Source: Natronosporangium hydrolyticum
GTDB taxonomy: Bacteria > Actinomycetota > Actinomycetes > Mycobacteriales > Micromonosporaceae
NCBI RefSeq assembly: GCF_016925615.1
Contig: NZ_CP070499.1
Location: forward strand, 3,224,001 to 3,288,000
Direction: 5' to 3'
DNA: 64,000 nucleotides
Shown: one piece after another, positions 1-7,376 of the stretch
How the letters are laid out: each line of letters begins with the position of its first letter
How positions within the stretch are numbered: position 1 is the first letter of the stretch
Translations under genes and position numbers: made by a program
The notes under the pieces: model-generated
Seen by the model: only the letters and a program-made list of their open reading frames with translations
What the model was told of the DNA's origin: nothing
Databases searched by the model: none

Positions 1-1
1 T

Positions 2-211
2 GACCGGATCGCTGGCGAGGAAGGTGTGTCCCGTGCCGAGGTCATCCGCCGGCTGATCGATCGAGCGCTGGCCGGCCGCGACGATGATCTCACCGCGGAC
101 TTGGCTGCCATCGACGAGTCATTCGGCGCCCTCGGCGAGCTGGATGTGCCGGCCCGCGGCGCCAGCGATCGGGAGGCGCACCTGTCGCGCATGTGGCAGG
201 TAGCCGCGTGA
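2..211 (+). CDS. VapB-like antitoxin, 5' truncated by window edge
   Basis: The reading frame is open from base 2 and runs upstream of the first possible start (GTG at 26), so the true start lies outside the window. The visible N-terminus (GVSRAEVIRRLIDRAL) has the look of the helix-turn-helix part of a ribbon-helix-helix (CopG/VapB) DNA-binding domain, followed by an acidic tail rich in Asp/Glu of the kind that wraps the toxin. The stop overlaps the start of the PIN-domain toxin by 4 bases, the usual antitoxin-first arrangement. It should neutralise the toxin and repress the pair's promoter. The family call rests on context and a short N-terminal match. Confidence 0.75.
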   Translation, partial: DRIAGEEGVSRAEVIRRLIDRALAGRDDDLTADLAAIDESFGALGELDVPARGASDREAHLSRMWQVAA

Positions 212-591
212 TCCTGATCGACAGCGATGTGCTCATCGCCCACCTTCGAGGAGTCGAGCCGGCACGTGACTGGCTCCGGAAGGCCCGGACCACCGGACCG
301 CTCGCGGTTAGTGTCGTCTCGATCGCCGAACTCACTGGCGGTATGCGGTCGGCCGAACGGCGGGAGGTGTTTGCCTTGCTCGGAGCACTTCGCGCGGAGC
401 CGGTCACCGAGTTGGTTGCCCGGCGTGCGGGCGAGTTCATGCGCCAGTATCGTCGCAGCCACAACGGTATCGGCATCGCCGACTACCTGATCGCCGCCAC
501 TGCGGAGCTGCATGGACAACAGCTCGCCACCCTGAACGTGCGGCACTTCCCGATGTTCGCCGACCTGCGGCCACCGTTCGAAGTTCCGTAA
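208..591 (+). CDS. vapC: VapC-type PIN-domain toxin (ribonuclease)
   Basis: A 127-residue protein starting at GTG 208, inside a GTGA overlap with the antitoxin stop; a GTG at 193 in the same frame is less likely because it would overlap the antitoxin more. PIN-domain acidic residues are all visible: D5 (and D7) in the first strand motif IDSD, E41 in SIAELTGG, and D92 in GIADYLIAA, with an Asn in the late TLNVRHF motif. Length is normal for VapC. Known members are Mg-dependent RNases that cleave tRNA or rRNA when freed from the antitoxin. The catalytic set looks intact, so the pair may be functional. Confidence 0.9.
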   Translation: MILIDSDVLIAHLRGVEPARDWLRKARTTGPLAVSVVSIAELTGGMRSAERREVFALLGALRAEPVTELVARRAGEFMRQYRRSHNGIGIADYLIAATAELHGQQLATLNVRHFPMFADLRPPFEVP

Positions 592-665
592 CTACGCTGC
601 GGTGCTCGATGCTGTCCGGGATCTTCGTCGGCCCCGAGCATGTCCGCTGCCACATGGTCGGGGCC

Positions 666-787
666 TCAGTGATCGCCGTTGACGACGCAGAAGCCGTTGC
701 CTTCCGGATCCCGCATCCAGACATGGTCCTCGGACCGAAAACTATGGTGGGCCGAACTTGCCAGAATACGAACCGGACTCCCGTTCG
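666..787 (-). pseudogene. C-terminal remnant of a VOC/glyoxalase-like protein
   Basis: On the minus strand the last 22 or so codons before the TGA at 666-668 read as the typical end of a VOC (glyoxalase/bleomycin-resistance fold) protein: DHVWMRDPEGNGFCVV. The frame has a stop about 40 codons upstream and no start, so only a fragment remains. The 20-bp island-end repeat (733-752) sits exactly where the recognisable VOC sequence begins, so the gene may have been cut by the insertion event. It is not expected to be functional. Confidence 0.5.
733..752 (+). repeat. Left copy of 20-bp island-end direct repeat (attL candidate)
   Basis: The 20-mer GACCGAAAACTATGGTGGGC occurs here and again, identical and in the same orientation, at 16936-16955. 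The flanking base differs on both sides, so the match is exactly 20 bp. The right copy overlaps the 3' end of a tRNA-Val gene, which makes site-specific integration the simplest explanation. Confidence 0.65.
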
Positions 788-958
788 GCGGTCACGGTTG
801 GGGCCGTCCGGAGTCGGTCGACGACGCGCTCACTGAGATGATCTTGCGTTTGCGTCGCCGCGCGACACTGTTTAAACAGCCGACATCTGCCCTGCCTGGA
901 GGGCAATCCCATGCTTGTCGATTCGCGAGGAGTGCTTTTGTGGTTGGTTTGCTGCGTA

Positions 959-1231
959 TCACTGCCGGATTACCGAATGCCGTCGCTCCCGCACCGCGTT
1001 GCTGGGCCCGGTCGGTACCTGTCGAGGCGGCGGTGCGGCCGGCGGCGGAGGAGACTGGGCGAACACAGGGCTCATCAACCCCAATGCGCGGTCGAGCTGA
1101 CCCGCGACCTGTTCAGTCAGGTCCTCCCCGTCGATGATCAGCTGGATATCGGAGACCACCCGGCGTGTAACTCCGGTGGGGCGGGTCCGGGTCTGGTGGA
1201 AGACTCGTAAGATCACCCGGGGACTTTCCAC
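959..1231 (-). CDS. Uncharacterised small protein (doubtful)
   Basis: A 90-codon frame downstream of the small membrane protein gene on the same strand. I do not recognise it. The first half (RVILRVFHQT, DIQLIIDGEDLTEQV) looks like real protein with alternating strand-like segments; the second half is Pro-rich and ends in Arg-rich sequence. The GTG at 1231 has no convincing ribosome binding site and the open frame continues further upstream without a standard start, so it may be a fragment. It could equally be a chance frame in GC-rich DNA. Confidence 0.3.
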   Translation of the reverse strand: MESPRVILRVFHQTRTRPTGVTRRVVSDIQLIIDGEDLTEQVAGQLDRALGLMSPVFAQSPPPPAAPPPRQVPTGPSNAVRERRHSVIRQ

Positions 1232-1274
1232 AGCGATGCACCAGGAGCCGTGATCGTCACGGCCCAGGCACGCG

Positions 1275-1511
1275 TCAGTTGATCGGAAGCTCCTCGACGA
1301 ACCAATCGGCCACCGAGACGACGTTAGTCAGCAGTAGGAACACCAACGCGGCCCCCAGCCCGAAGACCATCGTTTTCCAGGGCCAGCCGCCGCGTCGCAT
1401 GACTACCCGGTAGCAGCCGTGGGCCAACACCACCACGGCGAAGGCCAGCGGCAGGGCCAGTTCAAGGAAGGCCAGCCATCCGGTGATCCATGTCTGCAGC
1501 GGGCTGTCCAC
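1275..1511 (-). CDS. Small two-helix membrane protein
   Basis: A 78-residue protein with two hydrophobic segments: roughly residues 9-33 (WLAFLELALPLAFAVVV) and 48-66 (MVFGLGAALVFLLLTNVV), joined by a basic loop (RRGGWPWK). The GTG start overlaps the stop of the upstream decayed substrate-binding protein by one base (TAGTG), so the two were probably co-transcribed and translationally coupled. It could be a small partner of an import system, but it is too short to be an ABC permease. No family recognised. Confidence 0.55.
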   Translation of the reverse strand: MDSPLQTWITGWLAFLELALPLAFAVVVLAHGCYRVVMRRGGWPWKTMVFGLGAALVFLLLTNVVSVADWFVEELPIN

Positions 1512-2360
1512 TACGCGCCGGGCAGCAGGTCGAACGCCACCACGTCCCCCGGGGTAACCCCCGGCGGCACCGCGCCAGCACCTTCCAGAGTGGCGATCAT
1601 TTGCGCCACCCGTTGCCGCTCAAGGCCCCCGATGGGCGCTGGGCCGACGTAGGGAGCCATCAGCTCCAACTCGGCGGCTGCGATGTCAACATCAGTCGGT
1701 GGGTTATACACGGCCAACGAATCAGCAGCCGCCGCCGGCTCGGTGGTCGCCTCCGCCAGCCCACGCATGATCGCCGCGTTGAAGCGCCGAACCAGGTCGG
1801 GCTCCTGCAAAGCGATATCGCGGGTGGTCACATGCACCGTGCCGAACATCTGACAGCTCAGCGTAGGTGGGAAAAAGCGTCTCGATCACGCTTCCCTCCA
1901 GACCGCCGATCGTGGCGCCCTCAAGGTCGCGAGGGCGGTCGGCGGTCAGTGACAGTATCGCGGCGGTTGTCTGCTGCTGGACGGCAGACACGATCACGGT
2001 GTCGGTGTCCTCACCCAGCCCGTGGCGGATGATTACCCCGGCCGCGTCAACAGCGGCGAACTGAACCCGCCCGCCAGCGAGCAACGTGGCCGCGTTCGCC
2101 CCGGCCCCGCCGGGTTCGACGTTAACGACCAAGCCCTCGTCGGCGAAGTATCCACGCTCGACCGTCAGGTGGACATAGGCTTCGCGGCCGAACGGTCCAA
2201 CGCCGTCCAAGTAGGTGATCTCGTCCCGGATGGTTCGGGTGACGCTGGTCTGCCCGCTGCCGCAGGCGCTGAGTAGCGCCCCAGCGGGGGCGGCGGCAGC
2301 AGCGGCCATCCCGGCGGCGAGCACGGTGCGGCGCGGTAGGCGTCGCTGTGGAGGCAGCAT
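1511..2360 (-). pseudogene. Decayed lipoprotein of the SsuA/THI5-like ABC substrate-binding family
   Basis: The start at 2360 has a good AGGAAGG site 8 bases upstream. The N-terminus carries a twin-arginine-like signal and a lipobox (LLSAC, Cys 33). The first part (DGVGPFGREAYVHLTVERGYF, GGRVQFAAVDAAG, GATIGGLEGS) and the last part (GTVHVTTRDIALQEPDLVRRFNAA) are both typical of SsuA/NMT1-type binding proteins, but they lie in different frames that meet near 1850. The stretch normally found between them (roughly 60-70 residues of the second lobe) is missing, so an internal deletion plus frameshift is likely. No ABC permease or ATPase is nearby. A sequencing error alone would not restore the missing segment. 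Confidence 0.75.
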
Positions 2361-2386
2361 AGAAAGCACCTTCCTCATGGTTGTTC

Positions 2387-2492
2387 GGGGTGGGTCGGGC
2401 CCGGGGCAGCACGTGGAGGCGGGCGCCCCGGGCCCGGTTGTGCACCTGCCGTCGACGATGCGGGAGCACAGCAACGGCGGCAGCAGGTGGTC
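2387..2492 (-). repeat. Structured leader-like repeat, copy A
   Basis: About 105 bp that recur at 3023-3128 with roughly three quarters identity by eye. On the minus (gene) strand the copy starts right after the sigma-like gene and lies upstream of the substrate-binding lipoprotein gene. It can form two hairpins: a 7-bp stem pairing 2443-2449 with 2483-2489, and a 10-bp stem pairing 2397-2406 with 2426-2435 around a conserved loop containing CGCCCGCCTCCA. Several differences between the copies keep the pairing. Confidence 0.55.
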
Positions 2493-2518
2493 TTGGCGGG
2501 CATTGCTCGGCGGGCCGC

Positions 2519-2983
2519 CTACTGGCCCAGCAGCGTCGCGAACCGGCGCCGGGCCTGGCTGAGGCGCCGCTGCAGCTCCGGTACATCGACGCCGAGGGCC
2601 TCTGCCGCAGGCGGCAGCTCTCGGTGCTCCACCACCGCGGCCACCGCCTCCTGGTCGGCCTCTGGCAGCATCGCCCATACCTGGGCGAGGGTGATCAGGT
2701 CCACTAGACGCTGCTCGGAGGTGTCGGGAGCTGCCGACGAGAGCGCCCAGTTGGCCAGATCTGACGGCACCAAAAGCGCAGGGCTCGGTGTGTGTCGCCG
2801 CTGCGCTAGGGCTACCCCGCGGATGCCGACGGATACCAGCTCACTGGGCGATGCTGGCGGGTGACCGGCCGTCAGCATCGCCTGGATCGCCTCGCTGGCG
2901 GCTGCACGGCGGACGTCGAGGGGCAACGGTATCGGCCAGGTCGCCCGGACCACGCTCCACACCAGCCCTGCGAGCTGACTCAT
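2519..2983 (-). CDS. Sigma-factor-like HTH protein
   Basis: A 154-residue protein whose C-terminal half resembles sigma-70 region 4: WAMLPEADQEAVAAVV followed by a helix-turn-helix-like LPPAAEALGVDVPELQRRLSQARRRF. The N-terminal half (residues 1-80) has no recognisable region 2, so it is not a complete ECF sigma factor. The ATG at 2983 overlaps the stop of a 6-codon upstream frame (CGATGAG). It sits between the two copies of the structured repeat in a minus-strand set of small genes below an XRE regulator. It probably acts as a DNA-binding regulator or accessory protein of this element; function unproven. Confidence 0.55.
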   Translation of the reverse strand: MSQLAGLVWSVVRATWPIPLPLDVRRAAASEAIQAMLTAGHPPASPSELVSVGIRGVALAQRRHTPSPALLVPSDLANWALSSAAPDTSEQRLVDLITLAQVWAMLPEADQEAVAAVVEHRELPPAAEALGVDVPELQRRLSQARRRFATLLGQ

Positions 2984-3022
2984 CGGGCTACACGCAGCAT
3001 ATGAAGTCCATTCCTCACAATG

Positions 3023-3128
3023 GTGGGGGCTGGGCCCGGGCAGTACATGGAGGCGGGCGTCCCGGGCCCGGGCTTGTACACCTACCGCCGCCGCTGGAGG
3101 GGGTTCAGCAACGGCGACGGCAGGCGGT
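3023..3128 (-). repeat. Structured leader-like repeat, copy B
   Basis: Second copy of the repeat at 2387-2492, same orientation, placed between the stop of the small Cys/Trp protein gene (3129) and the sigma-like gene (2983). Stem pairs are 3032-3040 with 3061-3069 (9 bp) and 3079-3085 with 3120-3126 (7 positions, two of them G-U). The loop CCTCCATGTACTG matches copy A with transitions only. Confidence 0.55.
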
Positions 3129-3398
3129 CTAGGGGGCGGCGCGCTGCCTCCGGTCGGTACCGGGCGTCCAGGCCAGAAACCTGTCCCACAGTTGCTCGGG
3201 GTCGTCAGTGAGCCGGGCGACGATCGCCGCCTCCATCCATAGGGTCATCTCCGCGGCGAGATCGCCGGGGGCGTGGTCGAATGCTTGGGCGAGGCGGTAG
3301 CGGGCAAGCGGGCATGGCCAGTCGAAGCCGTCGGACTCGCAGTGCCAGTCCGGCTGGCGGGGCATATGGTTGCCGAGGTGTTCGCGCAGGTCGATCAC
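3129..3398 (-). CDS. Small Cys/Trp-rich protein of unknown function
   Basis: 89 residues starting at GTG 3398, overlapping the stop of the preceding gene by 4 bases (GTGA). The centre has the pattern DWHCESDGFDWPCPLAR, a short Cys-x-n-Trp-Pro-Cys motif seen in many small actinobacterial proteins that sit beside XRE regulators and in mobile regions; it resembles a degenerate metal-binding knuckle. The rest is acidic and helical (DLAAEMTLWMEAAIVARL). No enzymatic motif is seen and I do not assign a function. Confidence 0.6.
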   Translation of the reverse strand: MIDLREHLGNHMPRQPDWHCESDGFDWPCPLARYRLAQAFDHAPGDLAAEMTLWMEAAIVARLTDDPEQLWDRFLAWTPGTDRRQRAAP

Positions 3399-3761
3399 TG
3401 GCGGGCCAACTTCAGCACAGCGTGCGCCGCGATAGCAGCGGCGAAACTCGGGGACAGCAGATAGATCCGGGCCATTTGGTCGACAAGCCGCGCCGGATCT
3501 ATCCCATCGTCGAGGGTTGCCCGATAAACGCGGACCTGCCCGTCCAACGACTCGTTGTCGCGGGCCAATACGGTCAAGGTGAGCCAGCAGCTCCGGAGTG
3601 TCAATCCTCGGTGCGCCTGCCAGCGTCACCAATGCGGCGACCGTAATCTCGGCGATGCTCTGCGGGTCGGTCAGCTGCTGCTCGTGGATCGCCGCGGCCA
3701 GCCCTGAGGTGCTGCTCTCGCGGGCGAGCGCCACCAGTTCATGCATCGGGTGGTCGTTCAT
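3395..3761 (-). pseudogene. Uncharacterised gene with a frameshift
   Basis: The ATG at 3761 opens a helical protein (HELVALARESSTSGLAAAI, then IDTPELLAHL). Near 3580-3585 the protein-like sequence moves to another frame (TVLARDNESLDGQV to LSPSFAAAIAAHAVLKLARQ), which ends at the TGA 3395-3397 that overlaps the next gene's GTG. Read together the two parts give a protein of about 120 residues of a size and style common in this type of element. In the original frame translation runs on out of phase through the downstream gene. A single-base indel, in the cell or in the sequence, explains it. Function unknown. Confidence 0.5.
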
Positions 3762-3975
3762 GATCTAGCCTGCCTTGACCGCATTGGCCGGCCTGGGCGG
3801 CGCCGCGGCCACCGCGCTGTCGCTGCCTTGCCGGGGGTTGGGTGGAGGGGTGCGGCGGGATCGATCGGACGAGCGATCGCCGGAGACCCGATCCGGCTTC
3901 CGTCGCACCCCTCCGGTCTGAGGGGGTGTCGGGCGAGGTTGACCGGCTCACCGATCACGTTTGACTTGGGGTCGG

Positions 3976-4203
3976 TCACGGATTGCCTACCTGTCGTGAA
4001 CGGTGCCGAGCGGCGCGGGTGAGCAGCGGCGCCAGCGCCGGCAGCTGCTGGGTGGGCGGGTCGATAGCTGCCGCCCCGGGGCGGAGCAGGTCCGACCAGT
4101 GCGGCACCCCGGGAGCGAGGACCTGGTCGCCGTCGGGCACCGGGCGCAGGTGGTTCGTTTCCATCGGCCGGTCTGGGTCTGGGCGTCGCCAGGGCCACCA
4201 CAT
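3976..4203 (-). CDS. Small uncharacterised protein (MWWPWRRP type)
   Basis: A 75-residue protein starting at ATG 4203 with a strong GGAGG site 5 bases upstream. The opening MWWPWRRPDPDRP, the central Pro-rich stretch and the basic helical end (LAPLLTRAARHRSRQ) match the general look of small proteins encoded downstream of XRE regulators in Actinobacteria. It is spaced 279 bp from the regulator on the same strand. No domain recognised. A longer reading frame through the same bases has no ribosome binding site. Confidence 0.55.
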   Translation of the reverse strand: MWWPWRRPDPDRPMETNHLRPVPDGDQVLAPGVPHWSDLLRPGAAAIDPPTQQLPALAPLLTRAARHRSRQVGNP

Positions 4204-4269
4204 CGCTGCCTCCGCACGGTTGAGGGTGGGGGAAGCGAGAGCCTTTCGCCCGCTACCCCGGTTCCGGGG

Positions 4270-4288
4270 GGAGGGGCCGCGCCCCTCC
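4270..4288. terminator. GC-rich hairpin after the XRE regulator
   Basis: GGAGGGGC pairs perfectly with GCCCCTCC around a 3-base loop, in the gap downstream of the XRE gene. There is no T-run, so it is a weak or attenuating terminator candidate at best. Confidence 0.35.
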
Positions 4289-4482
4289 GGCTTGGGACCG
4301 GAGCCGCGGCGAGCGGTGCCTGTCGCTAACCGCGCCCCCGGGGAGGGTTGGGTCGTACGGCGCCCCTTGTGGAGGCGGCGAACGACCCATGCCTGAGCTT
4401 CACCCGCAAGGGTCGATGATTGGAAGAGGTTCGCCGTCCGGTGGATGTCCGCCACTGCGTCCGTTGGCGACGGACAGGCATG

Positions 4483-5679
4483 TCAGCTGTTTGACAGGTC
4501 GCGTAGCGCAGCTCGGAAATCCTGCACCGGCCGACCTTCTCGGTGTTGCCGCTGCAGTTCCTGACCAACCTCCTGAGCGACCATTAACAGCGTGGGCATC
4601 GACCGCCGCCGGGACTGAAATGCCTCCAACCCGACCGCGACCGCCTGCTCCAGCTCACCGGCTCGGGCGGCCACGGTGCTAAGGGTGAGTCTGGCCTCAG
4701 CCATCCGCATAGGTGCCTTCTCGGTGCCGTCCGCTGCGGTTCCCAGTTCGATGACCCGCAGAGCGTGGTGTGCGGCCAGGTCGTCGCGGCGCACCAGCCG
4801 GTAGGCGTCCATCGCGTAGAAGTCCCACTTGTCGGGGTCCACGACGAAATGGTGATCGGGCCTTGATGGGGGCTGGTGCCGGTCCAGGAGTTGCCGTCCG
4901 ACCGTCAGCGCCTGCTCAACCGCGGCCGGGTCGCCCATCCGTGCATGTGCCTTGGCCGCTTGCCCGGCCAGCTGCACCGCGGCGGTGTGTTCCCCGGCTG
5001 CCCCCATACCCGCGTCGGCGGCGGTGACCACGTCCCGGTAGCGTCCCTGCGTCAGCGCGAACCAGGAAGACATCTCCCACGCCCACGCGGCGATCTCGCC
5101 ATGGCCGACCTCAGTGGCCAACTCCAAGGCAGCCGTCCGGGTGGCTTCCGCCGAGGCGCGCATCTGCAGGTCGTACTCGATGCAGCCGACCAGCAATGCC
5201 AGCCAGCCTGCAGCCACCAGCAACTCTCGGTGTGCCCGAAGCCCCACCGGGCTGCGGAGAAGTCGATCTACCTCCCGCAGCCACCGCAGCCCTTCTGCCC
5301 GTAGCTGTTGGGCGTCCTGCCAGCCGTAGTCGCAGCACATGGCGTAGACGGTGGCGTGTATCCCTTCCACCACAGCGGGCGACACGTCGGAGGCGCGGAG
5401 GCGGTTCATCAGCTCGGCGGTTTCCCACAGACCAGTAGCCGGCTCAGTCTCCTCTCTTTCGGAGACGAGTGCCATCAGCTGTCCCTTTGCCTCGAGGGCC
5501 GAGTCAAGCGCGCGCACTGTGCTGGGGGTCGGTTGGGTCTTGCCGGTCTCCAGCTGACTAATCGTCGAGCGGCCCACGTAGCTAGCGTTGTAGAGGTCCC
5601 TCAGCGACATGCCGCGTTGCTGTCGAATCTCACGCAGCATGGCTGGGAATCGAGGGTCGGTGAAGGTCCGGCGTGGCAT
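4483..5679 (-). CDS. XRE-family transcriptional regulator
   Basis: 398 residues from ATG 5679, chosen because GGGAGG lies 6 bases upstream; an in-frame start at 5742 lacks such a site. Residues about 10-70 form a Cro/C1-type helix-turn-helix (MLREIRQQRGMSLRDLYNASYVGRSTISQLETGKTQ shape). The remaining 300 residues are Ala/Leu-rich helical repeats similar to TPR ligand-sensing regions of actinobacterial XRE proteins. It faces away from the lanthipeptide genes across a 450-bp divergent region, so it is a candidate regulator of the cluster and of the small genes downstream. The inducer is unknown. Confidence 0.85.
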   Translation of the reverse strand: MPRRTFTDPRFPAMLREIRQQRGMSLRDLYNASYVGRSTISQLETGKTQPTPSTVRALDSALEAKGQLMALVSEREETEPATGLWETAELMNRLRASDVSPAVVEGIHATVYAMCCDYGWQDAQQLRAEGLRWLREVDRLLRSPVGLRAHRELLVAAGWLALLVGCIEYDLQMRASAEATRTAALELATEVGHGEIAAWAWEMSSWFALTQGRYRDVVTAADAGMGAAGEHTAAVQLAGQAAKAHARMGDPAAVEQALTVGRQLLDRHQPPSRPDHHFVVDPDKWDFYAMDAYRLVRRDDLAAHHALRVIELGTAADGTEKAPMRMAEARLTLSTVAARAGELEQAVAVGLEAFQSRRRSMPTLLMVAQEVGQELQRQHREGRPVQDFRAALRDLSNS

Positions 5680-6132
5680 CTTGCCTCCCTGCTGACGGTC
5701 AGGGCGGTGGAACCGGCCGTCCGTCAGGTCCGGCCGGCCCACCGATAAGTTGACCGTAGCTGATGTCGCCCATTGTGGCCGTCACTTGTTCAACTGTCGC
5801 AACGATGGTGTCGGGTCGCCCCGCATGCTGCGGGCTGGCGCCGGGTGGTGCGGTGGTGGCGCCATGAAGAGGTGGTCCAGAGTGCGTTCCGCAGTGTCCG
5901 GGATCTGTCCGTCGCAGCAGCGGACAGAACACGTCTAGCGATCAGAGGGTTACGGCTCGTATGCTTTGACGCAGGCCTATCTGGCTGCCCAGCGCCGACC
6001 GCCAAGACACCGCCCCCCTTGTAACCAAGTCCGCGGAGCGCAGGCGCCCAGGATCCTCCCAGACACGAAAGGGCGAGACCGATCACCACCGTCAACGAAC
6101 CATCCACCCGTCCGGGCGGCGACGCCGAGCGG
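5680..6132. other. Divergent intergenic region between XRE regulator and lanthipeptide genes
   Basis: About 450 bases without a supported gene. It must carry the promoters for the regulator (minus) and for the first methyltransferase (plus). I do not see a convincing palindromic operator. The methyltransferase frame is open from about 6061, with GAAAGG at 6067-6072 ahead of an ATC codon at 6082 (see findings). Confidence 0.5.
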
Positions 6133-7332
6133 TTGCGTCATGCCATGGTCGACGGGATTAACTCTTGGCAGCCGCTGTCGGAGCCGGTTGCTGCTGCGAT
6201 GCGTCAAGTCCCGCGACACCTGTTCGTCCCCGACGCCTCTCTTGAGGAGGCCTACTCCAACAGCACCGTGGTCACGCGCCGTGACCAGGACGGGATCGCC
6301 ACCAGCTCGTCAACCGGTCCCGGATTGATGGGGGCGATGCTGGACCAGCTCCAGCTGCGGCCGGGCATGCCGGTGCTGGAGATCGGCGCCGGGACCGGCT
6401 ACAACGCCGCCCTGCTGGCCGCGTTGGTCGGCCCGGCCGGTCACGTGACCGCCGTGGAGATCACGCCCGAGGTGGCCGACGATGCTCGCGCAGCCCTCAC
6501 CGCGGCTGGTGTGACCAACGCGGAGATTGTCTGCGGGGATGGCGAGTACGGCCACCGGCCGAACGCGCCTTATGACCGGATCATCGCCACAGCCGGAGCG
6601 TGGGAGCTGCCCCAATCATGGGGAGATCAGCTCGCCGAAGGTGGTGTCCTGGTCGCGCCGCTGCGGATCAAGGGGTTGACCCGATCGGTGGCGCTGACCC
6701 GCGACCCGTCCGGGGTGTGGCGCAGCCACAGCGCCCTCAACTGCGGGTTCATGCCGATCCGCGGCCGCGGCGCGATGCCCGAACGCAACATCCGCCTCGC
6801 GGAGGACCTGACGGTCCGTTTCGATGACGGCCAGGACGTGGATGCGGACGAGCTACGGCGGGTTGCCTCTCCTCCAGGCGAGGTCAGGTGGTCACGAGTC
6901 CTCATAGACCGCCCGCTTGATCTGCTGGACCTTTACCTGGCCGAGCTGGACGGTTTCTGCCGCGTGCTCGCTTCAGCATCGGTGACAGAACGCGGATTGA
7001 TCGAACCAGTGGCCGGCTGGGGAAGCATGGGCGCCGCCACCAGACAGGCGCTGGGGTACCTGACGAAACGCACCAGTCTCGATAATCAGTACCTGGATGA
7101 GCTGGGCGTTTGCGCCTACGGGCCAGCCGCCGCATCAATGCTCGACCAGTTGACCGAGCGGGTTGACCGGTGGAGGCGGACCCGCGAAGCGATCGCCGGG
7201 GTGCGCATCGAGATCCACCCACCCGGCCGGGGCGAGGTCGCCGACGCGCTCATGACCGTTGAGAAGCGGCACTCGCGGGTCGTTGTTCGCCCTCGGCAGG
7301 AGTCCGAGAGAAGGGCCCCGCAACCTGGGTGA
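6133..7332 (+). CDS. PCMT-like O-methyltransferase 1 of the FxLD lanthipeptide system
   Basis: A SAM-dependent methyltransferase related to protein L-isoaspartate O-methyltransferases. From TTG 6133 it is 399 residues: conserved N-terminal PRHLF motif at about 28-31, SAM motif I VLEIGAGTGYNAALL at 81-95, acidic ribose-binding residue in AVEI, and the PYDRIIATAGA motif. The C-terminal 200 residues are an extension absent from ordinary PCMT. The family labelled methyltransferase, FxLD system, acts in lanthipeptide clusters; related LanS enzymes methylate a core Asp that then becomes succinimide/isoaspartate. The true start is uncertain because homologous-looking sequence continues upstream to an ATC at 6082. 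Confidence 0.85.
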   Translation: MRHAMVDGINSWQPLSEPVAAAMRQVPRHLFVPDASLEEAYSNSTVVTRRDQDGIATSSSTGPGLMGAMLDQLQLRPGMPVLEIGAGTGYNAALLAALVGPAGHVTAVEITPEVADDARAALTAAGVTNAEIVCGDGEYGHRPNAPYDRIIATAGAWELPQSWGDQLAEGGVLVAPLRIKGLTRSVALTRDPSGVWRSHSALNCGFMPIRGRGAMPERNIRLAEDLTVRFDDGQDVDADELRRVASPPGEVRWSRVLIDRPLDLLDLYLAELDGFCRVLASASVTERGLIEPVAGWGSMGAATRQALGYLTKRTSLDNQYLDELGVCAYGPAAASMLDQLTERVDRWRRTREAIAGVRIEIHPPGRGEVADALMTVEKRHSRVVVRPRQESERRAPQPG

Positions 7333-7376
7333 GACGGACCCGTAGGTTGTCGCCTCGTTAAGAACCGGGAGCCCCG

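Larger units (their letters stand above)
592..958. other. Gene-poor left flank of the island
   Basis: Apart from the VOC fragment and the left direct repeat I see no intact gene here. Positions 753 to 958 hold only short frames without good ribosome binding sites. This is the junction between the VapBC side and the island. Confidence 0.5.

Noticed and set aside
753-800. tRNA-like 3' end (TTCG loop and CCCACCA) next to the left repeat
   Set aside because: T-arm pairing is poor and no anticodon arm or acceptor 5' strand is present; at most a decayed trace.
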